NCBI GenBank assembly: GCA_964036045.1
Contig: OZ038382.1
Location: 139,140,961-139,204,960, forward strand
Direction of reading: 5' to 3'
DNA: 64,000 bases
From: Eutreptiella sp. 'Long Island Sound 2002'
Taxonomy: Eukaryota; Euglenozoa; Euglenophyceae; Eutreptiales; Eutreptiaceae
The position numbers were made by a program, and so were the translations under genes. The notes beneath the pieces were generated by a model. That model saw only the letters and a program-made list of their open reading frames with translations, searched no databases and was not told where the DNA came from. Positions 11,341 through 22,141 of the stretch are shown piece after piece (the stretch's first letter is position 1; the number at the start of each line of letters is the position of its first letter).

Positions 11341-11933
11341 TCTGAGCGTGAGATAACAAAGGACATTCAAAAAGACATTCTTTATCTCACATCAGTGCGT
11401 GTATCACACATGCAGACATCCGTCATTTTACTGGCGTGTTCCATCTGGTGTATTATACATCTGGTTCACTGACTTCACTGAAAATACATGTGCATAGCGC
11501 AGGAATTGCATTCACAAATATTCAAAACACATGATATTTTGGCAGTGTGCGCGACCTGTTCAGGCGACGCGGCGGCGCTTACTCTGGCTGCAGTTGCCAT
11601 TTTCACCTGCTGCCCTGCAATTCAACAACAAGCAGGCATCCATAGACAAACTGTCTGCAGCTGGCTGGACATTCCCCAGATCATTCAGGGTTTTTACCAG
11701 CGCTCTGTGCCAGCGCTTCCTGAGATTTGACTGTGGACGGTTGACTGCAAACAGTTTGGTCCCAGGAATTGATTGTTTGTTCTGTTGGTTCAGTCTGTTC
11801 CAAAACCGATATATATAAAAATATATATAGACAATGCTTAGCCAATGTTGAGTGCAACTTTGTGTAGTGCATGACTGTGATAACAATGTTGCATGCACTT
11901 TTGCTTCAACTTTGCTTCCTTTTTAATGTCCAG

Positions 11934-13495
11934 TACGTAGTGGTGGTCACCAAAAGCGGTGTATGGGCGCTCCCAGGCGAGGCTCAAGAACCCGTGGCAT
12001 GGGCCCAATGGTTCGCGACCCAAGCAACTTCCGTGGTGGGCCCCCTCGTTCAATCATCCCGCCTCATCGGCCTCGGGCTCACCCCGCTTCAAGGCTCGCC
12101 TCAACAACTCGCCCTACTCCGACAACTCCAAACCTCTCAACTACTCCAACAATTTCCTCAACCACCTCATGCCCAAGGAATGCCTTTCCCCCAAGTCCCG
12201 CAACTTCAAGTCCAACCCTAAAGCAACCAAGTCCAACCCCAAACCAACGAAGTCCAACCCCAAACCAACGCACACGCTCAAGCCCTCCAAGCGTCGGTAG
12301 CCAACGTGGCTGGCGCCACGAAGCCCGCCAAGGAGGCCTTGGCATGGATCCATTCCCGGCATAAGGAAAAGCCAAGCCACCCCGGGAAGGAAGAGGAGAA
12401 GGCCCGGTCCCATGGGGTAGATACAAGGGCCCGACGCCCCGCGGAACAGGACGCCGAAGTGGCGGAGACGAAGAAGTTGCTTGCGGACATGATCGCCCAA
12501 GACAAGGCCAACGAGAAGGCAAGGCAAGAAAAGAGGGATGAAAAAGAGCGGGACAAGGAGAAGAGAAGAGCGGAGGAGCAAAAGCGCGCGGAGGAAGCCG
12601 AGAAGAAAGAAGACCAAGAGCGCCGAGACCGAAAGCACTGCACGGAGGAACGCACCGCACACAAGGAGAAGAGCAAGAAGGTATGAGCAACGATACGACG
12701 GTGGTGCAACTTTCGTTCAGTTTTGATGAATTTGCATTGTTTACGATGCATGTCACATCCACATGCCTCAACTTCGACTCAACATCGATGCAACATGGCC
12801 GGCACTCTCATCACCTCACTCTCCTCTCCATAGGGCAACCCCACCCAACAAGAAGTGCCCACGCAAAAGGCACCGGCACCGGCAGACGATGGTAACGAAG
12901 AGCCGTTGGATGGGATAGTTGAAATAGAAGATGGGCGGGAGGTACACCACGTGTGAGTGGTTGTGGGACAGCGAACAACTCGCACATGTGTTTTGCCTTT
13001 GGGAACGGTCTTTTTTTTTTGTTGTTTTAACACATTGCCACATGTCCTTAGGTACCCGGCTGCCGGGAGACGACTGTTCCGGAACGGCGTGAAATCGGCG
13101 ACATCAAAAGGGGGCTCGCAAGAGAGACTCACGGATGGCCACCCAAAAGCACAGTCCGATGGGTCTTTTGGAAGACAAGCTTGGAGTGCGGTGCGAATGG
13201 GAGCGACGAATGGGGACGCGAGGGGCCTGAGTGTGTACAACCGGTGGTTGGCGTGGTGACCGGAGAGAAGGGGAAAAAAGTATGGATTGACACACCCTCC
13301 CCATGGGAGGGATCTTGGGCGACTTGTAAGCTCGAAATCGACCGTACGGTGTGTGCACTCTACACTTCCCCTACTGCGGTGAGGGAGGAATGGCTTGGGT
13401 GGGATTGCCAATGGTGTGACTCAACGCCAACCCAGGAAGACTCACCCCCCTCCCCACTCCGCAGAGAGAGGTCCGTTGCCTTTGAATCTCCATAA
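11934..13495 (+). CDS. Spliced unrecognised protein of the TIR insert (Gln-rich, K/E coiled coil, W/C-rich C-terminus)
   Basis: Exon 1 runs about 11934-12680 after the acceptor TTTAATGTCCAG. Intron 1 is 12681-12833 (GTATGAG...CTCCATAG), exon 2 is 12834-12950, intron 2 is 12951-13051 (GTGTGAG...T-run...CCTTAG) and exon 3 is 13052-13495; both joins keep frame. The product has a glutamine-rich region, a strongly charged K/E/R coiled coil, an acidic segment (ADDGNEEPLDGIVEIEDG) and a final globular part with several W and C (VRWVFWKTSLECG, WLGWDCQWC). One TAA (12219-12221) interrupts exon 1 inside a VQPQ(S/T)N-type repeat where CAA is expected. No family recognised. Splice sites are read by eye; an alternative donor would change the third exon's frame. 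Confidence 0.45.
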
Positions 13496-13964
13496 CCGGG
13501 CTCGGTTGGAGTTAAGGTTGTTATTTTCCAATTATAAACCTATCGTGTGCTCCTTTGCAGAAAACCAAAGGTGAGCCAATGTTGCATCAAAGCTGCAATG
13601 CTCAGCATTGTTGAGCCAAAGTTGCACTCAAGGTTGCCAATGTTGCACCAACGTTGAGGTTTTTTACACCAAGGTTGCATTCACTTGTCCCAATGTTGAG
13701 GCCCAGTGCCTGCTGGGATGCTGCTGGGATGGGATCGGCATTCCGCTGGGATGGGATTGCCATGGTGCTGGGTGGTGTTGAACCTTTAAAAGTGCAATCA
13801 CGGGAGGTAGAAAAATGTGTCTTCATAGTGTCCTCAACCTATCACCGGTGGAAAGGGTAAGAAAATGGAGATTCTCAAACACCAATAAAAACCAAAATCG
13901 CGTCAAAATTGCGCTTGGCAAAAATACAATTCTTTTGGGTTTTGGGTACTCAACTTTGACGTTC

Positions 13965-13985
13965 ATGTCAAAACGGGCCCCTAGG
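13965..13985. repeat. Right terminal inverted repeat
   Basis: ATGTCAAAACGGG followed by CCCCTAGG; exact reverse complement of 8820-8840. GC-rich element sequence resumes immediately to the right. Confidence 0.75.
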
Positions 13986-14517
13986 GGTGTGGTGAGAGGG
14001 CGGTCGCGTGGGGGCTTGAGGTGGATGGGCTGGAGGACGTGGAGGTCGTTTGGCTTCGTGGCGCGCTGGTCCCCGATGGTGCCGGAGCGCGTACACTTGT
14101 AGCCCTTGTTGAGGCGGTGGTGCGCGGCCGGGGCTGGGTGGTGATGGTCGCGACTCTCCGGGTGGAGGTGGAGGAGCTGTGGTGTCGGGCACCCCCGGCC
14201 CTCATCCGGGCCAGTTCTGCATTGCCATACGTGCCCGGCTGCGGCAGTGGGCCGAGTGGTTGGCGGGCGCGACGCGCCACTGGCTCCAGTCTGTGGGGGA
14301 GGGGTATTCCCCTCCGGGTTAGATAGGCCGCCATCAGCCTCTCGGGTGCCCCCTTGGTCATGCCCCCGATGCGGCAGAAAAAGTCCCCCCATTCGTGGCG
14401 ATTGGCGCCGCGCGCGATCCCCATGGCCCATTCCGCGTCTCCCACCAGCCAGCCGAAGGTGAACGGGAGGCAGTTGGTAAGGGTGAGGACGCTGGTGCGC
14501 CAGTTGTCGTGGTTCAT
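13981..14517 (-). CDS. GC-rich element ORF downstream of the RING-like ORF
   Basis: Begins at an ATG that overlaps the stop of the upstream minus-strand ORF (ATGA overlap at 14514-14517), an arrangement compatible with reinitiation in a polycistronic element RNA. The first ~100 residues look globular (MNHDNWRTSVLTLTNCL, EWAMGIARGANRHEWGDFFC); the rest is R/P/S/T-rich and runs into the terminal repeat of the inserted transposon. Not recognised. The real C-terminus may have been cut off by the insertion at 13985. Confidence 0.4.
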   Translation of the reverse strand: MNHDNWRTSVLTLTNCLPFTFGWLVGDAEWAMGIARGANRHEWGDFFCRIGGMTKGAPERLMAAYLTRRGIPLPHRLEPVARRARQPLGPLPQPGTYGNAELARMRAGGARHHSSSTSTRRVATITTQPRPRTTASTRATSVRAPAPSGTSAPRSQTTSTSSSPSTSSPHATALSPHP

Positions 14518-14990
14518 GGGGCCAATGGGGCCCCAACTACAGAACTATCCGGCAGATTGCCAACAGGGGGTAGGCTGCCCCGTGGCACGCCGCCATAATG
14601 TTCGTGGTCTGGAACCCAGATCGTGGGGTCTTCATCCCAGTCTGGCAGCGTCCACGTTGGTGCGCGCCAGGGGGGGCGGGGTGGCGGTGCCGCCGGGTCC
14701 TCCTCGCCGAGGACATCCAGCCAGGTAACGTCGGGGCTGTCCCCTCTGTTGGCGTCGGGGGGTGCCCAGCCGTTCTGGGCAATCAGCCCGCGCAGCGTGT
14801 GGAGCGTGAGGTCGTTGGGTTGGGTTTGGCGCGGCGGCGGGGCTGTGCAGATGGGGTGCGCCCGTCTGCAAAGTGGGCAGGCATGCAGCCTGGCGATCCA
14901 GGGGCTGCAGAACCAATGCAGCGTTTTGGCGCTGCCGCAGCCGAGGTCATGCCAAAGGAGCGGGGCGTCGTCATCCCCGGATGGCGTGTT
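14514..14990 (-). CDS. GC-rich element ORF with RING-H2-like finger
   Basis: This frame has no ATG of its own in the clean part and fades upstream into GT-rich repeat. It contains LGCGSAKTLHWFCSPWI followed by a short spacer and CPLCRRAHPIC, which resembles the second half of a RING-H2 finger (LPCGH..H..C...W....CPLCR). The first C-x2-C pair is not visible, so the finger is incomplete or the N-terminus is replaced. After it come an acidic/tryptophan-rich region (TWTLPDWDEDPTIWVPDHEH) and a stop overlapping the next ATG. A related finger occurs in the plus-strand element at 23.9-24.0 kb. RING fingers usually serve ubiquitin ligases or protein binding; the role here is unknown. Confidence 0.4.
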   Translation of the reverse strand, partial: NTPSGDDDAPLLWHDLGCGSAKTLHWFCSPWIARLHACPLCRRAHPICTAPPPRQTQPNDLTLHTLRGLIAQNGWAPPDANRGDSPDVTWLDVLGEEDPAAPPPRPPWRAPTWTLPDWDEDPTIWVPDHEHYGGVPRGSLPPVGNLPDSSVVGAPLAP

Positions 14991-15425
14991 TTGTGTTTTG
15001 CTGTTTGGCGTTGGGTGGTGGCGTGTTGTGCCGGGTGGCGTCGTGTCATGTCGCGTTGTGTGTTGTCGCGTGGCGGTTCGTTGTGCGGTGTAGTATTTCG
15101 TTTTATTGTGTGGCGTTGTATGGTTGTTCGTTGGGTTGTGGTGTTCCTTGTTTTGTGACGTTGTCTTGCGTCGCTTCTTGTTGTCTTGTGTCGCCTTGTG
15201 GCGTGTTGTGTAGTTGTTATGTTGTGTGGTGTGTTGTGGCGTGTTGTGTCGTGTCGGGTTTTGCCGTGGTCGTGGTATGTGGTTGTGTTGGGCGTCCGGT
15301 TGTGGTACGTGGTGGTGTTTGCGTTGCGTGGCGTGGTGTGGCCATGTATTGTGTTGTGTTGTGTCGCGTTTTGTTTTGGTGCCTGGCGGGCTCCACGGGT
15401 TACGTCATTTGTTGTGTTGTTGTGT
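14990..15425. repeat. G/T-rich low-complexity block
   Basis: Words such as GTTGTGT, GTGGCG and GTCGTG recur over about 430 bp with strong strand asymmetry. The long open frame on the minus strand (H/T/R/N-rich) is a compositional artefact. Confidence 0.7.
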
Positions 15426-18309
15426 TGCGCCTTCGAAGGGACATCATACATGGTACATTACACTGGTTTTTTGAGGTACCAGCAGTGTACTAGGCTTCTA
15501 TGAGCTGATGAGAGTGTCAATTGCTGTTTTGAAGCTTTTTCTGGTGTAATTTCACTGTAGTTGCAGCCTTTTTCCGCGGTCCTACTAGCGGGATCACCTA
15601 GTACTCCAGGGGCGGGTAACAAAAAGTCACTACCATGTCTTTTGTGGAGTAAGTGATCCTGGCCAAGCCCCGTTGCAGATAAACGCAACAGAGCCGCACT
15701 CAAGAACAGAGGCTACGGAAGCCAAACGGCCATACAGAAAGAAGGTATGAGCCGTGTTTTGAAAAGCTTTTAAAAGAAATTTTTGCACAGTTGCATCCAA
15801 AATTTTATGAGCTTTAGGAAAACTAAAAGAAACATCAACCACACAACAGAGCAACCGGACAACCCGCTTGTGAGTTCTGTTGTTGTCATGTTAAACGCAT
15901 GCATTGCGTTCGTGTTAGTTGTTTCGTTGAAACGCTAGCGTTCTGGCCGCTGCGTTTTGTGGGGGTGTGGGTTTTCCTCTTCCTTGCTCTGCACAGGAAA
16001 AGCGGAGAATGAAAGGTATGTCACCAGAGTGGCGCACACAGCGCAAACGTAGGGTTAGGGCAAGCGCTATGGTCGTGATGCATTTGCTTACTTCAAGCAT
16101 TCATGCGTTGTTGTGCTTTCTCGGTGCTTTCCCTCACTCTTCCCTTCTCTTCACAGATGGAAAAGAAAGGACTTGTGCGTGCTTGTGTTCGCCGTGACGT
16201 GAAAGTGGGGCTGCTTAAAATGTTGGGCTCTGTTTCGTGTCGTGTTTGTGCTGTTCATCCTGTTCTTTTCTCCTTTAGGTAACAAAGGAAAAGAAGTGAC
16301 ATACATATAATGCATTAACCGCTTAGCGTTGTTTTAAGTCGTGTAGGGCTGTTTCAGCGCTTCAGGTTGTTTGTGGGCTCGTTGTTCTACATTCACACAG
16401 TGCAAGGTGAGTAAGGTGAGTAAGCCGAGCAAGAGCCCACCTCCAGGTTGAGTTTGTTTGTGATCCCTTTCCTGCATGCTGATGATGTGTTAAAGGTTGG
16501 GGCGACGCGTCATACCCGCGGTAAAACTCTTGTCTGGTTACCCCGGCCTGTGCCCTACGTTCTTTAACAGAACGGGTGGAGTCCTTAGCGCCTGCTTGCT
16601 TGATAGGGCAGTTTGTAAATAGTGAAATATTTTCAAGTCGAACACGCATATCATACGGCGAGGCTTGGTAGGTTCCAGGTCCAAACTATCCTGCATGTGC
16701 CTCTTTTAAGCAGGAAAAGAGAAAGGTGAAGTGGTGTCATCCAAAAGCCCTGCTAAATAGGGGCACTAATCACACAAACAATTTGGTTTATGGACAACAT
16801 GGCCGTGGGCAGGGAGTACAAAACACTGTGCGCTCGCCCAGTTCACTAATTGCAAGCCGTGGCAGGGAAATGCGTGGGGCTGTCCCTATTAGTCCACAGC
16901 ACACCAGTGGCATTGTCTTAGGTTGCTTTTTCACAGCTGGGTCATTAGGGCTTGAGGAAACCTTGTCAACGCCACCCGGTAGAGCGCCTAAGGGTTAGGG
17001 TCAACAGGTGGCAGGAACCGAGTACGGTTGTGCTCACCCTACCTCTAAAGGCTGCTTCGGCCAGTAGTGTGTGTAGTGTAGTGGTATCCCCTACTCCGCG
17101 TGTGTTTCCTCGCGGGCAGGGGATTGTGTTAGCTTTTGCCCTTTCGGAAAACGGGCGTTCTGTATATCCTTAGCACACTTGGCCACCCCTCCCCTCGTTT
17201 CCCATTTTTTCTCAAGGATAGGTGCCAGCACAGAAATTCGGCGCCCTAGGAGTAGTTATAGTAGCTGACTAGGACCTTTGGTCTGACATCACTGAAGGCG
17301 GTTCACCGCGGCCCCGCCCAGGAGAGAAGTGAGACACACACAGACATACGTAGCACACTTAGAGGTATGGTAACACCGCCAAGCAAGGTTTAGCCGGGTA
17401 GAAGCCCATGGGTCTGGACCAGTTAGGGGTCCCTACTGTGGCCACGCTTGTTCCCAAGGAGGGTGGACACACCTTGTCTCTCATCACCTTGCTTGCCATT
17501 CCTCCCTGGTTTGAGAAGCCGGCGCTCCTCGTTGGCTCCCCGAAGATGATCACATTAGGGCATATCCCATGCAACACGTGGTCAACAAGGCACTCAGTCA
17601 CGCTGCTAACCACAAGCATGGGGGTGCAGGGCACAATCAAAGCAGCAGCAGAGCTCCGGAAGCACGGGATGTGGACCTGTTTGAAAAAACGAACAGGAAA
17701 GAGGGTCGGCCTTAGTACATTCACTGAAACTGGAGTTCTACCGGAGTGCTGAACCTGTCATGGTACACATTGATGAGGCCTAGCTGTCAGTACAGGAGTG
17801 CTCACCGCCCTTGGGAGGTTGGAAAACAGAGGGGTTTGCCAGTAAAGGGCCTCAAGCGTGAGTTCCAAAGGGACAGAATATGTTCACGTAGGCCGGGCTG
17901 CTCAGGTGACCCGCAGCTGGGATGGTCATATGGAGGTGGGAATGTCGTACTGATCCAACCCCATGGGTACCTGCTGTAGCGCGTGGGCGTGTTCTTGGTA
18001 CTACACCGTGCAGAATGATGTCACAGTGCGAGGCTGGGGCAGTAGGACTCACGGATGATTGGACTGCAATCATGATAAGCGGCCTGGTGGTATTCCGATT
18101 CTCCCCAGTGTTGCTTTCCTCGGTGAGGGGGAAGTGTACCTCCGGGGGGGGGGGGGGGGCATACTGCTGCAGGAGTGGCCGGAAGGATACTTGCAACGGC
18201 AGGAGGGGATGTCTAGATAGTACCGCCGCCTCCTCAAGCTTGGAACCTCCTATTTTTGGTTAAGAGCAAGAAATAGATAGGCACAAGGAGATTAGCTTTG
18301 CTTCTTGAG
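15426..18309. other. No recognisable gene
   Basis: Several short AG-GAAAAG...AAAG-GTATG patterns (about 15,735; 15,998; 16,155; 16,277; 16,700) look like micro-exons between plausible acceptors and donors, but I could not join them into a protein. ORFs of about 115-120 codons near 17.4-17.75 kb exist on both strands without domain support. A G-run occupies 18144-18159. Confidence 0.4.
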
Positions 18310-18995
18310 TTATAACAGAGTCTCAGCGCGGGTTAGTACCCGACCCTTGTTGTTCTGAACGAGGTAGGAACGAAAGATGGGGTCCAATCTGGCTGTATGA
18401 AGGCCAACATGGGCTCCGAGGTTGCCTCAGGAACCCCATAGCAATCCCACATGGTAAGGAAGTTGCAACCCTTTTTATGCTTGTGGCAAGCAATACCTGC
18501 AACCACTTAGTTGCCATCGACTACCATCTCATCGGCAGTCATTTTATCAAGTTCGTCTGCCTCCTTAGGGTTAGCAGCGTTCTCCGGGTCGATACGTTCG
18601 TTCTCTCGGTCAGACAGACGCCACTCGTGCCAAGACAAGTCGTCAGCAGAGTGGTAATGTCTGAGCTGTTTAGGTGCACACGGCAGCTCTCTGCCTAGGC
18701 GGGGACTGCATCTGAGATGGATCCTGGATCCATCTATTCCTTTAATGCGATAGGACCCAAAGATTCGATGCCCGAAAGAATTGCGGCGCCATGAGGGCAA
18801 TCGCGAATGGTGTACAAGCATTAATTCTCCTACCTCCAAACTGGCAGGACGTCTCGTGCAGTTACGCCTAGTTAGCTCATGTTCACGAACGTGCTTTAGG
18901 TTAGCTCTGGCCAAGTTGGCCAGCTCCTGCTTATCTTCCAGCCAATCCCCTACGGGTCTGTTGTAGTCGTCAAAGAAAGTGGTTTCGAAAACCAT
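18310..18995 (-). pseudogene. Ty3/gypsy integrase C-terminal region with chromodomain-like tail
   Basis: The 162-codon minus ORF (18507-18995) has the hallmarks of the integrase C-terminal end of Ty3/gypsy elements: a helical stretch (LEDKQELANLARANLKHVRE), the SH3-like segment with KGIDGSRIHLRCSPRL, and PKQLRHYHSADDLSWHEW. After a TAA near 18516 the same frame continues with VVAGIACHKHKKGCNFLTMW and PEATSEPMLAFIQPDW, a chromodomain-like pattern. A one-base shift then leads to DPIFRSYLVQNNKGRVLTRA and a stop at 18310. It is therefore a decayed chromovirus-type pol 3' end. Upstream catalytic integrase and reverse transcriptase were not recognised between 19.0 and 19.8 kb. Confidence 0.7.
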
Positions 18996-19818
18996 GCAGG
19001 ACGCCCCCCATGGAACAGTTTGTGGGGGGTATAGCCAGTTGAGGTTTAGAGTTCATGGTTATGACAGCCCGGGGTAACAAGCGTACACAATCCTTAGTAC
19101 GTTCTTGTTTCATCAGTATCCTCAGGTTTTGTTCCACCACACGATTCTCTCTGTCGCATACAGGGTTAGAAGTGCGAATATAGGGAACAGGCGTGGTTTT
19201 TTAATGTTCTTAACCGCATCAACTTGTTCAGGGGCTGACGTCCCCCTAAGGAAGACGTCCAGAAATTTACAGACGATTATTGTAGCTGTGAAATGGACAC
19301 AGGTCAGAGAAGTAAAGGGTTGAGGACCCCGGAGCAGAATTCAGGGTCAGAGACCCAAAGTGGAACTCGCCTAGATGTCGTGTGGTCTGCTGTGTGCACC
19401 AGTGTGTGTGTGGTGTTGGTTATGTGTGTACTTGCTCTGTACGTGGGAATTCAGTGAAGAAGTGTGCTGGTGTGTGTTGTCTGTTGTGTTGGTGGTTTAG
19501 CATGTGGTCTGTCGATGAAGTGAAAGGAGTGAGGACCTGTGGAAAATTAAAAGGACTTTACAAAAATAGATAGATGTAGGCACAGAGTCTCTGCACCAAA
19601 GGTGGGTTGGTTTTCCTGTCCACTCTGCAGTTTGCAAAAAGCCTTGCTTTCACCCCTAGGGGAAAAGGACACAGGCAGATTGCAGCACGGTAGACTAGAG
19701 CAAGATAAGACATCAAGGCACATCAATGTGCAGAGAAGCTGAGAAATACCAGCAGAGTAGCACCAAGTAGCAGAAAGTCGAGTGGTTTCCGAAACTTTGC
19801 GCTGGCAAAAGAGATGAA
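18996..19818. other. No recognisable gene; possible decayed continuation of the gypsy pol
   Basis: The first ~100 bp upstream of the integrase tail may still be coding-derived, but no frame is maintained. The rest includes a TG-rich stretch (19380-19510). No catalytic DDE motif seen. Confidence 0.4.
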
Positions 19819-21459
19819 TCACGAAGGGGAGAGCATGGTAGAACGTTTGTCTCCCTGCCGGTCATACCAACGAGGGCAGCAGATAGCGCTGCGCTCAATG
19901 CCTTGCACACGGCGCCAAAGAAAGTTGCAGTCGCACTTTGGATAGCTGCAGGTAGTTTGATAGCCGTGCCCCTTCACAATGGTGTCGTTACATAAGTGGC
20001 GGTGGGCAGAAAAACAGGCATCATCAAGCCAGTCCAAATCCTCCAACACCGATGTTGCACACAATTGCTCAAAAAATGAATAGCCATTAGCCGACCCCCC
20101 CTTAGCGAGGGAGTGAGCGCTGCTCATGTATGAGGCCAAAGAATCGGTATCCCAGAAACGGCCATGTACTCCTGAGCTCGTTTCAGAATTGTTGTCGGAA
20201 AGAGGAGGGGTATCGCCGGATTCTGCAGAATGAGGGCACCGCGCAGGTTCAAGCGTACTGTCGTCAGGGAGAAGCGTGGAGGCTTGTCCCCATACGTCTC
20301 GATTCGGCGGAGGGACCGTGCCATACACCGTTACGCGTAAACGTTGAGCTCGCACTTTCTTCGCAGCGCAATAGTGCCGCCGATGAAACCGGGCGTGTGA
20401 AGGAACATCTCTAGGAATTCGAGTGCCGAAGTGTTCCCTCGTACACGTGGGCGTGGGCCGTCTGCAACGCTTAGTCCGCGCTGGGTACCAATGTCCCTGG
20501 GCGGTTGTATCGCCGTCGAACGTCGCCCCACTGGTTACGGGTGCAGGATGGGACTCACGGTCCATCTCGTGCTCAGATTCACCAGCTTCAGAGACGGTCG
20601 TATCTTGTCGAGCTGTAGCAAGGGCGTTTGTAGCGTCCAGCGACGACCAGTAATTTGCAGACGCAAAGGCTGATCCAAAGATAGATTCGGTCTCAGACTC
20701 CTTGTCCTGGGAACAGCACTTGGGTAATTGGGTGGCACCGGCGGCACTGGTACTGAGTTGCTGTTGGCCAGCGTCCGGGGCAATTGTGACACCGCCGCAC
20801 ACAGATGAGCCCGGCGGGGGCTCACAGGTGGAGACGGCCGGCGTATTGTGGGTCTCGGCAATAGAAGCTGGGTGCACCCGAATCTTTACGGGAGAGTTAT
20901 CGTAGTCAAAATGTTGCTCCGCGGAGTCCGCGTGGGCCACTGCAGAGCCCGGCGCGTAGGGATTGTGGCACCATGGTAATGTCAAGGCAGACTCACCGGT
21001 AGGGCTCTCCTGCTCGTTTACCGGTCCTTGTAGTGGTAGCTCATGCCCTATAGCCTCATCAGAACTTGCTGCAGGAGCATAGGCATGCGATTGGTCCGTC
21101 CCGCCCGTAGTCCAATCGTTGGTAGCGGGCATATACACATGTGGGAAGTATTCCAACCCTTGGCTCACGTAGGCAGTCTGGCACAGGCCTTCGTCCCCGT
21201 ACGTTGTGAGTTAAATGTCTTCGTCCCATCGCGGGATGAACCAGTGTCCGCTAGGTGCTGTAGCATCATGGCGTGATGCCGGAGACTCCTGTGGAGGACC
21301 AGGGAAAAGGGAAACACGCCGAGCTAGCGCGGACGTGTAAATGGAGGACAGCTCCCAAGTAAGCAGCGCGTTGATTTGTGCAGACTGCAGCGCCACAGTC
21401 TGCATTAATAATTCCAGAAATTGTCCCTGCGTCGCTGCAGCCGCGCGTAGGCGCACCAT
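19819..21459 (-). CDS. Unrecognised serine/threonine-rich protein with Cys-rich C-terminus, one in-frame TAA
   Basis: An ATG at 21459 opens a frame with a short hydrophobic/helical start (LELLMQTVALQSAQINALL). It meets a TAA at 21211-21213 and continues open for about 463 codons to 19819. The long part is polar (S, T, D, E, H), probably mostly disordered, with a basic patch (RTKRCRRPTPTC). It ends in a cysteine-rich segment (CSYPKCDCNFLWRRVQGIE then CCPRW) that could bind zinc. No family recognised. Its place among retroelement remnants suggests a Gag-like or accessory TE protein, but nothing proves it. The TAA could also mark a separate first ORF or an unrecognised intron. Confidence 0.4.
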
Positions 21460-22141
21460 AATCGAACCAGAGATAGTTAGTCGTTCAGGGCGATTTCACG
21501 TGGGTAAAACCCGGAAAACCCCAGTGAAGGACGATGTGGAGTATTGTTTGCGATGTTGCAGGCGCTGCGCGCGCGATCCGCCCGCGGGTTTTGGGAAAGG
21601 GAAAGGGAACAGGCGTGGTTACGCGGACGTTCGCGGCGTCCAACGCTCTCTTGTACCACCTGGTATCACAACGGATGCGTACATCCTGATCAGAGTGCAC
21701 TTCCTTAGGTGCTCAATAGCGTTCAAACCCTTGTTCAACCAAAATTATCAAGACTGTTCCTCTGTGCTCTTTTTGCTGCCGAGAACGCACAGGTGAAACC
21801 ACTCAGACCACAGGTAACGACAAGACAGTCGTCGTAATCTCCAAACCTAGGCAGACCGTGGATGAAATCCACGTACAACAGAGAGTTCGCTAGAGGATAG
21901 GTAGACTTGAGATCGGTCTCCGGTCACGATGGTCGCTTTGTTTGCTGGCATGACAGCCGCAAGAGTCCGCTCTGGACTACATTCGCGACTGTACTTCAGT
22001 CAGGGTTAGTGAAGAATAGAAACACTTTCTGAAGAACTCAACAGAGCAGTTACAGCCGGTGTGCCATGAACTGAGATGGGCCCATTGCAGGCAACCGTCC
22101 AGCCCTGCCTCTGGCACAAGTAGAGGAACTCCAAAAAAGAG

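Larger units (their letters stand above)
8820..13985 (+). mobile_element. 5.17-kb DNA-transposon-like insert with 21-bp terminal inverted repeats
   Basis: The segment is bounded by perfect 21-bp inverted repeats containing CCCGTTTTGACAT, and base composition changes sharply at both ends from GC-rich flanks to AT-richer interior. The outer part of each repeat is the near-palindrome CCCTAGGGG, so the target duplication is ambiguous: TA (Tc1/mariner-like), or CCCTAGGG (8 bp, hAT-like). The interior carries plus-strand coding segments with K/E-rich coiled-coil character, GT-AG introns and a hammerhead-like motif. No DDE transposase motif was seen, so it may be non-autonomous or of an unfamiliar type. 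Confidence 0.6.

Noticed and set aside
14783-15493. Long ORFs in the GT-rich block
   Set aside because: Composition-driven: repeated GTTGTGT words give His/Thr/Arg-rich or Cys/Val-rich products without domains.
16980-17000. Telomere-like TTAGGG words
   Set aside because: Only isolated GGGTTAGGG matches (also near 4.3 and 16.05 kb); no tandem array.
17359-17752. Integrase-like fragment in the 17.4-17.75 kb ORFs
   Set aside because: A vague resemblance to gypsy integrase was noted on the minus strand, but it lies 3' of the integrase C-terminus, lacks catalytic residues, and the opposite strand is equally open.
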